Positions 54,852-63,135 of a stretch of DNA of 64,000 bases are shown piece by piece. Position 1 is the stretch's first letter, and every line of letters starts with the position of its first letter. Below the pieces are notes generated by a model. That model had not been told where the DNA came from. It ran no database searches and was given only the letters and a program-made list of their open reading frames with translations. Source of the stretch: Candidatus Accumulibacter phosphatis (GTDB lineage: Bacteria > Pseudomonadota > Gammaproteobacteria > Burkholderiales > Rhodocyclaceae); assembly GCF_012939955.1 (NCBI RefSeq), contig NZ_SPMY01000037.1:45864-109863 (forward strand). Reading direction: 5' to 3'. A program made the position numbers and the translations under genes.

Positions 54852-56513
54852 CTATTGCTTGCGCCGGCGCCAGACCAGCCCGGCGGCAGCGATTCCCAGC
54901 AGCGCCAGCGTTCCGGGTTGGGGAATCCGGGTAACATATACACCGGCCATGCTCGCGTCTTCGTTGGCCATGCTCGCCGAGATCCCCAGCCAGCCATTGC
55001 GGAAGCCATCGCGTTCGATTCCAAGCGCGGTGATCGGCATACCCGCCGCGTCCGCGTCGATCAAGCTTCCGTCTTCACCTTTTTCGGCAAGGGTCAGCAG
55101 CGGCTCGGAAAGGGCCTTCGCCAAATACAGGCCAAAACTGTCTCCCTTGCTGCCTTTGAATGCTACCATGCCGTCGTCGCCTGCGACAAACGAGGTGGAC
55201 CGCCAGCGTGCCAGCTCCTCCGCATCTTCATCGCCGCCGCCAGTGCCGGGTGGGCGACCGGTAAAGCCCCAGTAGACAAAATCGGTGAACCCGTCGCTAC
55301 CCCAGGTGCTGGCGACAAGGTCAAGAGATCCGTCCAGCGCATCGGCCAAATAGATCCCTTGATAGGTGGGCACGTTCGTCATGAAGCCACTCGGGTGCTG
55401 TTGGTTGCAATAGTCAATGACACTCTGGTTGCCATCGACCGGACAGGTCAGAGTCAAGTCAGTGAGCGCGCTGCCTACGCCCCCCCCAGAATGCGGTGAA
55501 GCGCCCGTCGAACGACAAGGCTTCGCCAAGACGCGTGAAGCGGTTATCTGTATTGACAGTGAAGCCTGGTGCCACAGCACCGATGCCGATAATCTTCGTA
55601 AGTGCAGGGTTGTTGTTGGTCAGCAGCGGTGCCTTGTAGATGCCACCCTTGCTCGGATTGTCCTCGTTGTCCACGGCGAGAAAAACGACCTGGCCATTTG
55701 CCGCGGTTGGTGGTGCGGTAGATCCGCCAGTGAAATCGGTCCCTGCCGTCGTGTTGTCGGCGATACGATACATTGCACTGTTGGCGTCTGCGGCATCTGT
55801 CCAATAGACGCCGGTACCTCCGGTGAAATTGCCTTTGAAGGCGATTTTGCTACCGTCGGCGACCGTTGGCGAGCCTGGAAACTGGTCAAACTTGGTACCC
55901 GCTGGCTGTCCGGGGACGAGATAGCGCTCGAAGCCCGGCTGATTGCCGAAGTTGCTGACCCCCGAGAGCAGCGTGCCACCGGGATTGGTGTAGATCGCGG
56001 CCGTACCGACGCTGGTCTTGTCGCCGCTGCTGTCGGTCGTGATTTCCATAACCGGTGGCGTCTGGCCGCGCGTCGCGACGGTGTTCGATCCTTGATCGAT
56101 TCTGGGGATGGCCGGGAATTCGTTGAAGGTCGCGCCGGTTGGAGCGTAAGTGTAGCCGGCTTGTGGCACGTACGCCGGCAAGGGCGCAACGGTAGTACGC
56201 GTGGCAATAACATTGAGCGGGTTGCCAGGACCCGACATATCACGGGTCAGCACTCCGGTTGACGGCTCTCCCCCTGGTTGTCCGCCTTGCGTGCGGCCGC
56301 GAAACACAACCAGGCCGGCGTCGTTGACCGAAGGCTGGTTATAACTGTTAAAGGTTCGCGTATCATCTGGAAAGGTGACCGTGTTGTTGACCACCGTCTG
56401 CCAGCTGATCGGACCAGCGATCGCGGTTGGTGCGGAAACAAGCCCCCCCTGCGATTAGCGCGGAAGCCATGGCACACATGGAAAATCCTGTGCTACCTCG
56501 TTTCTTTTTTCAC
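54852..56513 (-). pseudogene. PEP-CTERM sorting-domain protein, frame-broken at homopolymers
   Basis: The secreted-protein gene is split over several frames. The main frame begins near GPISWQTVVNNTVTFPD and runs to about 55488; from about 55480 the other frame continues VGSALTDLTLTCPVDGNQ to the end. The C-terminus IPQPGTLALLGIAAAGLVWR-RRKQ is a PEP-CTERM anchor with PQP instead of PEP. Breaks lie in C8 (55480-55487) and in C7 (56443-56449), which separates a signal-peptide-like MASALIAGG from LVSAPTAIAG. A third break in T6 (56505-56510) would connect a GTG at 56513 that has GGGGAG 9 nt upstream. Either assembly errors or a recent pseudogene. A sigma54 promoter and a terminator flank it. Confidence 0.75.
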
Positions 56514-56651
56514 TGATGCTTACTCCCCATAAGAACTTTTGTTCCACATGATTGAGATCCGCCGCGCTCACGGCAAAATTCGGGAAGGCGCTGGCGCTTT
56601 AGCAGAGAAAGATGAGCTGCCCGGCAGATCACCTTTCTCTAAACATGGTTA

Positions 56652-56667
56652 AGCAATATCCGCGCCA
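56652..56667 (-). promoter_or_regulatory. Sigma54 promoter of the PEP-CTERM gene
   Basis: On the minus strand TGGCGCG-GATA-TTGCT matches the sigma54 consensus TGGCACG-N4-TTGCW with one mismatch and exact GG-N10-GC spacing. Transcription would start near 56640, about 125 nt before the GTG at 56513. Upstream, at 56729-56747, lies CTGTAAAGAAATTCGACAC, a candidate activator (PEP-CTERM box) site for PrsR. The box identity is inference. Confidence 0.75.
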
Positions 56668-57121
56668 CAGTTTATTTGTTTTACTTAACAGCCACATATG
56701 AATTTTGCTCATCTTTTTTTCCATGGGACTGTAAAGAAATTCGACACCGCCTTGGCGTCAACGCGCGAGACACCACGTCCGTGCAGGGGTCAGGACACGG
56801 CACCGATGGTCGAAAGAAAGATCACGACGATGACGACAGGCCTGTCGTTACGGCAGCACGGCGAGGCGCAATCGCGGCATTGATCCGTGCCAGCGGCAGC
56901 ACTCGCGCGTGACGGGGCTTGACCGCTCGGTCGGTGCCCCAATTGATCGTATGGCGCGACGTACGCCGTTTGATGCCGCTCAACGAGACGACTTGCGAAA
57001 TGGAGAACAGGAGGCCGCCGTCCCCTCCCGGTTCCCAGAGATGGCATGCGCGAGTCAGCGTCAGGAGGGGAAAAGCGCCGGCAACTGAACAGCAGGCGCC
57101 GCTCAGCCCGACGTGAAAAAC
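56668..57121. other. Intergenic region, regulatory part only
   Basis: About 450 bp between the sigma54 promoter and the PhyH gene end. Beyond the possible activator site at 56729-56747 I see no gene, repeat or terminator. Short open frames here have atypical composition and no ribosome-binding sites. Confidence 0.45.
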
Positions 57122-58156
57122 TCAGCCCACGCTGGCACTGTCCATCCGCCGCGCCGAGACCACCGGCCAACCCTTGCCGCCCAGCTTGAGGCGCCCCGCG
57201 AGCTCCTCCGCCTGATCGACCAGGTTCGTCCGCCGCGAACGGATTCCCGGCCAGGCCAGGGGGTCAAGCCCAAAACCGAGGCCATAGGGATTGCCGCGCA
57301 AGGTCCCATAGATTTCCATGCGCAGCGTCGGGCGCAGCGACGGCGTGCGCGCATGAAAACCATGGGTATCGGCAACGACCAGCGTATTGGCGGGTACAAC
57401 GACCTTCAGCGCCGGCCCGAGGCCAAGCCGTCCGAGGTCCTCAGGCGGCATGCGAAACGAGCCGCGCGCGTGATATACGTTCTCCGAATGCGCCGCTTTT
57501 AGCGACTCCTCGTACTCCCAGGCGCGCATGGCATCGGTCAGGCGATGCGATCCGGGCACGTAGGAAAAAGGGCCGTCATCCTCGCCGACATCCTGCAGGA
57601 AGAGCCAGGCCTTGGCGATGGCATGGAAGGTATCGCGGTGCAGCACGGTCTGCGGATCCTGGTTGCCGCGGGCGGGATCGACGATGATCGTCTGCAGATA
57701 CAGCAGCGGGACCGCGTCGTGGGCGCCGACATAACGCATCAGTTGATCGATGCGCGGATCGTTGGCCGCCGCCACACAAGCGGGCAAATTTGCCGCATCG
57801 ACGCTATCGAGTGCGACCCGGCGGGTGACCGCAGGCCCCTGCCGCATCTCGCGTGCCGCGGCGACATGCGCCGGCGCCTCGGCCTGTAGCCGCGCAAACA
57901 GCTCGGCCGGCAGGAAGTCGCGCTTGACCACGAAGCCGTCACGCGCGTAGGCATCGCGCTCCTCGGCGGCCAGCACTTTTCCCAGCTGTCGGCGCCGCGC
58001 CCAGGCGCTACGGTCGGCCAAGTCCACACGCTGCCGGTGCAGCCCCCGTTCGTTGAGCCAGTGCGAGCCGATCAGCGGATTGGCAACGAAGGACTTGGTC
58101 TTGCCCGCCAGGGCCAGCGCGTGCAGCGGCAGCTTCAGGAGGTCGAGCGCTCGCAT
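57122..58156 (-). CDS. Phytanoyl-CoA dioxygenase (PhyH) family protein
   Basis: A 344-residue Fe(II)/2-oxoglutarate oxygenase of the PhyH type. The iron ligands appear as His and Asp in VLHRDTFHA and a distal His in ADTHGFHART, with Arg of RPTLRMEIYG as likely 2-oxoglutarate contact. The N-terminal 90 residues are a family-variable helical region. ATG 58156 is preceded by AGGGAG; the frame is open to 58402 through unlikely Arg/Cys-rich sequence. Some PhyH proteins hydroxylate small lipids or amino acids; the substrate here is unknown. It lies 118 bp downstream of the HIT gene. Confidence 0.88.
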   Translation of the reverse strand: MRALDLLKLPLHALALAGKTKSFVANPLIGSHWLNERGLHRQRVDLADRSAWARRRQLGKVLAAEERDAYARDGFVVKRDFLPAELFARLQAEAPAHVAAAREMRQGPAVTRRVALDSVDAANLPACVAAANDPRIDQLMRYVGAHDAVPLLYLQTIIVDPARGNQDPQTVLHRDTFHAIAKAWLFLQDVGEDDGPFSYVPGSHRLTDAMRAWEYEESLKAAHSENVYHARGSFRMPPEDLGRLGLGPALKVVVPANTLVVADTHGFHARTPSLRPTLRMEIYGTLRGNPYGLGFGLDPLAWPGIRSRRTNLVDQAEELAGRLKLGGKGWPVVSARRMDSASVG

Positions 58157-58274
58157 CAGCGACTCCCTGGCCGCAAGGCCCGCGGCGCGGCAGGCCGCCC
58201 AACACGGCCGTCGCACAAGCACAGCCAGCGTTGATCGCTCCCGGCTCTCCGCAGCGGAGCGGTCCGCCGACCGG

Positions 58275-58733
58275 CTAGCTGGCGCATGCCAGGCCGACCG
58301 CTTCCCGGATCGCCGACAGGACGCCCTCCTCCCCGGAGTGCTGGCTGACCGACAAGGCCGGCACCGCCGGCCAGCCGCTGTCAACCCATTCCAGCCCGGC
58401 AAACTGGCGTACGCCCTGGTATCGAGGGATGACGTGGAAGTGCACCTGCTTGTCGACCATCATCAGCATCAGGTAATTGATGACGTCGTAGTCGAAGACA
58501 CATTTGAGCGCCCTTTCCAGCTGCGCGACGAGCACCGCCAACTCGGCCATTTCCGCGCCGCTGACGTCCGAGAAACTGGCCGCGTAGCGATTCAGGGACA
58601 AGATCCCGGCGCCCACTGTCGCCTGCGCCGGCCTGAGCGACCACGACCAGGCCGGCGTGCTCGCGATGAGCAGTTCCTCAACGCGAAACTTGGCGCGAAA
58701 ATCGGCCAGCAGCTGCGCTTCATCCAGGTCCAT
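58275..58733 (-). CDS. HIT family protein
   Basis: A 152-residue histidine-triad protein. The active-site stretch is KQVHFHVIPRYQG, in which the first His of the HxHxH triad is Gln and the central catalytic His is kept. Upstream elements such as GILSLNRYAASFSD fit the fold's first half. HIT proteins hydrolyse dinucleoside polyphosphates or nucleoside phosphoramidates. ATG 58733 has GGAG upstream; the frame continues to 58850 without a site. The Gln substitution means activity could be altered. Confidence 0.85.
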   Translation of the reverse strand: MDLDEAQLLADFRAKFRVEELLIASTPAWSWSLRPAQATVGAGILSLNRYAASFSDVSGAEMAELAVLVAQLERALKCVFDYDVINYLMLMMVDKQVHFHVIPRYQGVRQFAGLEWVDSGWPAVPALSVSQHSGEEGVLSAIREAVGLACAS

Positions 58734-59057
58734 GTCTGTTCTCCAACCGAGTCGAAAGAAAAGGCGCCCGTGTGCAAGTTCAACAAGGTCTGACTTCGCT
58801 CGTCCCGCCGTCACCCCGACCAGCGCCGTATTTTTCGGACGGTAGCACAAAAAGAACCTTTCCGACGACCGTCCCTGACTTCGCAGCAGCGGGCTCAGGC
58901 CGCGGGCTCAGGCCGCGTGTGGACTGCCCCCTCGCCGGCCCTTGCCCCCACTCGCGCCACTCGCGCCACTCCCATCACTCCCGTCCGCGCAACTGTGGCA
59001 CAGTCGACCACGCGGCTGGCACTCGCTGGCACGCCACAAATAGAGGGGGATAAAAAG
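58734..59057. repeat. Divergent promoter region with short tandem repeats
   Basis: 324 bp between the HIT gene and the patatin-like gene. It contains a 13-bp unit GGGCTCAGGCCGC repeated twice (58891-58916) and a CACTCGCGC-rich stretch near 58950-58980 with 9-10 bp repeats. No gene is seen. Promoters for both flanking genes must lie here, but I cannot assign boxes. Confidence 0.6.
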
Positions 59058-60026
59058 ATGACCAGATACGGTTTCGTCGCCTCGGGCGGCGGTTATCGGA
59101 GCTTCTACACCGAAGGCGTGCTGGTGTGGCTGAAGAGAAACGAGGTGCCGGTGGTGCACATCACGTCGACCAGCTCGGGCAACAACATCGTCGTCGACTA
59201 CCTGCTCTGGAACGTGCAAAGCGAGGAACTGCCGCCGGTGCTGACGCGCACGACGCGAATGAGCGCGAGCGACGTTTTCCATATCTTTTCCAACTTCCTC
59301 GGACTGCGTCCGCAGTTGCTGCCCACCGGCACGCACCTGTTCACGGTCAACAAGGACAAGTGCCGTAAATCGCTGCTCCTCGACGAGCCCGAACGACGAG
59401 CCCTGCTCGCCGAACATCTCGGAAGCGTGCGCTGGGACATCCGCGCGACCAACCTCAGCAAGCGGCAGGGGCACTTCTTCAAGGTCAACGAGATCCTGAA
59501 AACTGTCGACGACGCCAGTCTGGATGTCTTCATGGACGCCTTCCTCGCCGGCATCACCACCATCCCCTACTTCAAGGCGATCACCATCGACGGCGACTAC
59601 TTCATTGAAGGCGGTTACCTGGACAACACGCCGCTGCGCACGCTGTTCGAAGACGACCAGGTCGACGAAATCATCGCCGTCGACTTCACCGACTACGACT
59701 ATCACCGCGAACTCGACAAACTCTACAACGCGAGCACTTTCAGCCTGCCATTCACCAGCATCGATACCCATCTGCTGGTCAGCGACATGCAGCTCTCCTT
59801 GCCCAACGCCCGGGTATTCACGCAGGCCAGGCTGGTCAATGACATGCTCAAGGCGATGGGCAAGAAGAGCGTCGACATCGACGGCAAGCGCTACTACGCC
59901 AAACCCATCCATGTGCTGCGCCCGAAAGACCTCGAAAGCATGACCATTTCCCTGCAGGACAGCAGCGCCCAGAAGCGCTACTTCGAGCTCGGCCAGGAGG
60001 AAGCGGCGACGCTGTTTTCGGGCTGA
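59058..60026 (+). CDS. Patatin-like phospholipase family protein, atypical active site
   Basis: A 322-residue patatin-fold hydrolase. The oxyanion loop is VASGGGYRSFYTEGV at the N-terminus. The nucleophile region reads ITSTSSGNNIVV where GxSxG is usual, so the first Gly is not kept. The dyad region is FIEGGYLDNTPL with Glu in place of the usual Asp of DG[GA]. Patatins cleave acyl chains from lipids, but these changes leave activity open. ATG 59058 follows GAGGGGGATAA, a good site; the earlier frame start at 58917 is in repeat-rich sequence. No signal peptide is visible. Confidence 0.82.
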   Translation: MTRYGFVASGGGYRSFYTEGVLVWLKRNEVPVVHITSTSSGNNIVVDYLLWNVQSEELPPVLTRTTRMSASDVFHIFSNFLGLRPQLLPTGTHLFTVNKDKCRKSLLLDEPERRALLAEHLGSVRWDIRATNLSKRQGHFFKVNEILKTVDDASLDVFMDAFLAGITTIPYFKAITIDGDYFIEGGYLDNTPLRTLFEDDQVDEIIAVDFTDYDYHRELDKLYNASTFSLPFTSIDTHLLVSDMQLSLPNARVFTQARLVNDMLKAMGKKSVDIDGKRYYAKPIHVLRPKDLESMTISLQDSSAQKRYFELGQEEAATLFSG

Positions 60027-60049
60027 CGGGATAAGCGGCTGAGAACTAC

Positions 60050-60961
60050 TCAGCGCCGCCAGCGAATCGCCAGGCTGAGTCCCGAGGCGCCGATTATCAG
60101 CATGCCGACGACGGTCAACAGGTCCGGAAAGTGGTCGAAGACCAGCCAGCCGAGCAGAGTCGCCCAGACCAGCTGGGTATAGATCAACGGCGCGAGCAGC
60201 GAGGCCGAAGTCGCGTGGAAAGCGCGGATCAGCAGGAAGTGGCCGATGCCGCCATAGAGGCCGAGCGAGATGATCAGCAGGCTCTGCAGCGGCGTCGGCC
60301 AGCTTCCATCCCAATAGACCGGCAGCACGGGCAGCATGGCCAACGTGCCGAGCAGCGCAGTGTAGAACAGCAGGCGCATCGGATGCTCGGTGGCGGCGAG
60401 CTTGCGGGTCAGGATCTGGTAGGCGGCATAGCTCAGCGCCGCACCCAGCGCGTAAGCGACGCCCGGGCCGAACAGGCTGCCGCCGGGCCGGGCGATGAGC
60501 AGCACGCCAACGAAGCCGGCGATGGTCGCCAGCCAGGTCCGCAAGCGCACCGTCTCGCCAAGCAGCGGCGCCGCGAGCAGGGCCACCAGCAGCGGTGCGA
60601 CGAAGACCAGGGCCGTCGTTTCGGCCAGAGGCAGTGTCTTCAGCGCCAGTTGACCGAGCAGAGTGACGGCAACCAGCGTCAGGCCACGCAGGCTCATCAG
60701 CCACGGCCGCTCGGTGACGATCAGGCGGCGCCCCATGCTTGGCGCGACAGCGAACAGCATGATCACCAGGTGCACCAGGTAGCGCGCCCAGACCAGCAGG
60801 GGCACGGCGAAAAGGGCACTGAGATGTTTGGCGGTCGCGTCGAGCGCGGCAAAAAGGAGTAATGCGGTCAGGAACAGCAGGGCCGCGTGCAGGCGCAGCG
60901 GCGCGCCGTCCGAGTTGGCCAGGCTCGCCTGGTCAAGCTGAACATCCTGGCTAACGGCCAT
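60050..60961 (-). CDS. EamA/DMT family transporter
   Basis: A 303-residue membrane protein with ten hydrophobic helices in two five-helix halves, as in EamA (drug/metabolite transporter) exporters. The first half includes LLLFAALDATAKHLSALFAV and the second GVAYALGAALSYAAYQILTR. The substrate is not predictable. Start ATG 60961 adjoins two family A repeats upstream, which separate it from nnrD; both genes are on the minus strand. Confidence 0.92.
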   Translation of the reverse strand: MAVSQDVQLDQASLANSDGAPLRLHAALLFLTALLLFAALDATAKHLSALFAVPLLVWARYLVHLVIMLFAVAPSMGRRLIVTERPWLMSLRGLTLVAVTLLGQLALKTLPLAETTALVFVAPLLVALLAAPLLGETVRLRTWLATIAGFVGVLLIARPGGSLFGPGVAYALGAALSYAAYQILTRKLAATEHPMRLLFYTALLGTLAMLPVLPVYWDGSWPTPLQSLLIISLGLYGGIGHFLLIRAFHATSASLLAPLIYTQLVWATLLGWLVFDHFPDLLTVVGMLIIGASGLSLAIRWRR

Positions 60962-60979
60962 TGCAGTTGCGGCCGCCCC

Positions 60980-61160
60980 GGATCATGAAGGTCATGACCG
61001 CCCCCCTCTCACTTGCCGTGCGCATTCCGGCTTGCACGCCGGAATCGTTCGCCGGGCAGGGAGCAAGCTCCCTGAATTCCCCGCCTAACCCTGACCCTTC
61101 TCCCGCAAGCGGAGAAGGGAGTTTCGTGAGTCGCTGGCGCGACTTTCACATTAACGGTCA
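60980..61160 (-). repeat. Family A 3'-end repeat, copy 5 (long form)
   Basis: On the minus strand it has hairpin 1 (AGTCGCGCCAGCGACT), hairpin 2 (CCCTTCTCCG..GGGAGAAGGG) and the middle insert GATTCCGGCGTGCAAGCCGG shared with copy 4, ending GGTCATGACCTTCATGATCC. It is in direct tandem with copy 6. Confidence 0.88.
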
Positions 61161-61275
61161 TGACACGTGGAGACACCCCAAATCATGAAAGTCATGACCG
61201 TTTCCCTCTTCCCCTGCCCCTTCTCCCGCAAGGGAGAAGGGAGTTTCGTGAGTCGCTGGCGCGACTTTCACATTA
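61161..61275 (-). repeat. Family A 3'-end repeat, copy 6
   Basis: On the minus strand it starts GTTAATGTGAAAGTCGCGCC and ends GGTGTCTCCACGTGTCATGA. It begins within the stop codon of nnrD, so the element supplies the TAA. It lacks the middle insert of copies 4 and 5. Confidence 0.9.
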
Positions 61276-62784
61276 ACGGCCATGCGCGATCCAGTGGTTG
61301 AGACACAGGCGGGCGCTAGTGATGATCTCGCTGGCGGTCAGCCCAACCGGCCCGCAGCCACTGGCAACCCTTTCCTCGGCGGCGGCGCCGTGCAGGTGTA
61401 CGCCCGCCAGCGAGGCCTCCAGCGCCGGCCAGCCCTGCGCGAGTAGCGCGACGATCATGCCGCTGAGAACGTCACCGGTGCCCGCGCTGGCCAGCGCCGG
61501 GTGGCCGGTGGTGTTCACGAACCAGCGCCCGTCAGGCGCGGCAACAATCGTCCCGCAGCCCTTCAAGACCAGCACGGCGTGGTAACGGCTGGCGAGTTCG
61601 AGCGCCGCGCCGGCACGGTCGGCCTGCACCTCTGCCGTGTCGCGGGCGAGCAGGCGCGCGGCCTCGGTCGGATGCGGCGTGAGCAGCGTCGCGACGCCGC
61701 GCTGCGCCCGCTCGCTCAGCGCTTCCTGCAGGCGCTCGTCGCTGGCCAACAGGTTCAGCGCGTCGGCGTCGAGCAGCAGCGGCAGCTCCAGGGCGCAGGC
61801 GCGCAGCAGCAGCGCGCGCGCTTCCTCGCTGCCACCCATTCCCGGGCCGCAGGCGAGCGCGCTCAGCGCCGTGCCCAGCAGTGCCTCGGGGCGGCGCAAC
61901 ATCAGCTCCGGCTGCAGCGGATCGAAGGTCGGCGCCTGCGCATCGAGCAGGCCGAGATAAACGCGACCGCTGCCCAGCTTCAGCGCCGCGCGTCCGGCGA
62001 GAAAAACCGCCCCGACCATGCTGCTCGCACCGCCGAGCACGCCAGCGCTGCCGAAGCTGCCCTTGTGGGTGTTCTTGGCGCGTGGGCGCAGCCAGGCGGC
62101 AAACAGATCGCTGCCGATGGTGCGCGCACTGGGCGGCGCCAGGCGCTCGGCATGCAGGTCGAGCGCGGCATGGGTGATGCTGCCGCAGTATTCCGGGCCG
62201 TCACCAGTGAGCAGACCCGGTTTCCCGGCGATGAAGGTGATGGTGTGGCTGGCGCGAATCGTCTCGCCACAGCGCTGGCCGGTATCGGCATCGAGGCCGC
62301 TCGGACAGTCGAGCGCCAGCAAGGGACAATGGTGGTGCAGCGCGAGGGTATTGGCGGCCTGAACCAGCTCGGCGTAGCGACCAGCGATCGCCCGCTGCAG
62401 GCCGATGCCGAACAGGCCATCAATGATCAGCGACCAGCGCGAGCCGGAGGGGATGGCCTGCAGCGTCGTGCCGCCATCGGCGTCGAAATGCCGATACGCG
62501 GCGGCGGCATCTTTCGGCAAACGGCTGATCTCACCGACAAAAACAACGCTCACCGCGAAGCCGCGCAGGCGCAGATGGCGAGCAGCGACGAAAGCATCGC
62601 CGCCATTGTTGCCGGGTCCGGCGAGCACCAGCACCGCGCCACCTTCGAGACGCGAGAGCGAAATAGCCAGGTCGGCGGCAGCCTCGCCGGCACGTTCCAT
62701 CAGTGGTTGCGCGGCGGCCGCCGCCTCGATACGCCGCAAGTCGGCGGCGCGATAAAGCGCTTCGGATCGGATCGGAGTGGTCAT
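61273..62784 (-). CDS. nnrD: Bifunctional NAD(P)H-hydrate epimerase / ADP-dependent dehydratase
   Basis: A 503-residue fusion. The N-terminal YjeF_N domain (about residues 10-215) epimerises damaged NAD(P)HX, shown by LAGPGNNGGDAFVAARHL and DGLFGIGLQRAI. The C-terminal kinase-fold domain (about 225-495) dehydrates it using ADP, shown by HKGSFGSAGVLGGASSMVGA, LTPHPTEAARL, and the catalytic Asp of GHPALASAGTGDVLSGM. It repairs cofactors in the cytoplasm. The protein ends at its normal length, though its stop codon lies within a family A repeat. Confidence 0.96.
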   Translation of the reverse strand: MTTPIRSEALYRAADLRRIEAAAAAQPLMERAGEAAADLAISLSRLEGGAVLVLAGPGNNGGDAFVAARHLRLRGFAVSVVFVGEISRLPKDAAAAYRHFDADGGTTLQAIPSGSRWSLIIDGLFGIGLQRAIAGRYAELVQAANTLALHHHCPLLALDCPSGLDADTGQRCGETIRASHTITFIAGKPGLLTGDGPEYCGSITHAALDLHAERLAPPSARTIGSDLFAAWLRPRAKNTHKGSFGSAGVLGGASSMVGAVFLAGRAALKLGSGRVYLGLLDAQAPTFDPLQPELMLRRPEALLGTALSALACGPGMGGSEEARALLLRACALELPLLLDADALNLLASDERLQEALSERAQRGVATLLTPHPTEAARLLARDTAEVQADRAGAALELASRYHAVLVLKGCGTIVAAPDGRWFVNTTGHPALASAGTGDVLSGMIVALLAQGWPALEASLAGVHLHGAAAEERVASGCGPVGLTASEIITSARLCLNHWIAHGR

Positions 62785-62793
62785 TGCCGGATA

Positions 62794-63135
62794 CTAGTGT
62801 AGTGTTGCACGCAGTATGGAACCTGTAAATTCCCGCTACCCTGTGGGTTTCGCGCCGCTGTCATGCTTGCTGAAGGCCGCGTCGGGAATGGTGAATGGTG
62901 GATGGTGAATGGTGAACGCGGCACCACACCAACCCCCGCGTCATTGCGAGGAGGCGCAGCCGACGCGGCAATCCAGTTCCATCCTCTCACTATGTCCCGC
63001 CGCATCGACACATTGACATCGTGACCACACGAAAAGCCAAACCTCTGGACTGCCGCGTCGGCTGCGCCTCCTCGCAATGACAGAGGGTGGTAGATGCTTG
63101 CCGAACGTCTCATCAAGAACGCAACACTACACTAG
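62794..63135. mobile_element. MITE-like element with perfect 15-bp inverted ends
   Basis: CTAGTGTAGTGTTGC (62794-62808) and GCAACACTACACTAG (63121-63135) are perfect inverted repeats around 342 bp without a gene. Inside are two inverted copies of the family D sequence (about 62941-62990 and 63044-63085), able to pair in a hairpin, and short GTGAATGGTG-type repeats near 62890. The right end supplies the stop codon of the deacetylase gene. No transposase is encoded, so it would be non-autonomous. Confidence 0.75.

Noticed and set aside
58908..60704. A 598-codon minus-strand frame
   Set aside because: It lies antisense to the patatin-like gene and out of frame with the EamA gene; both of those have strong motifs and ribosome sites.
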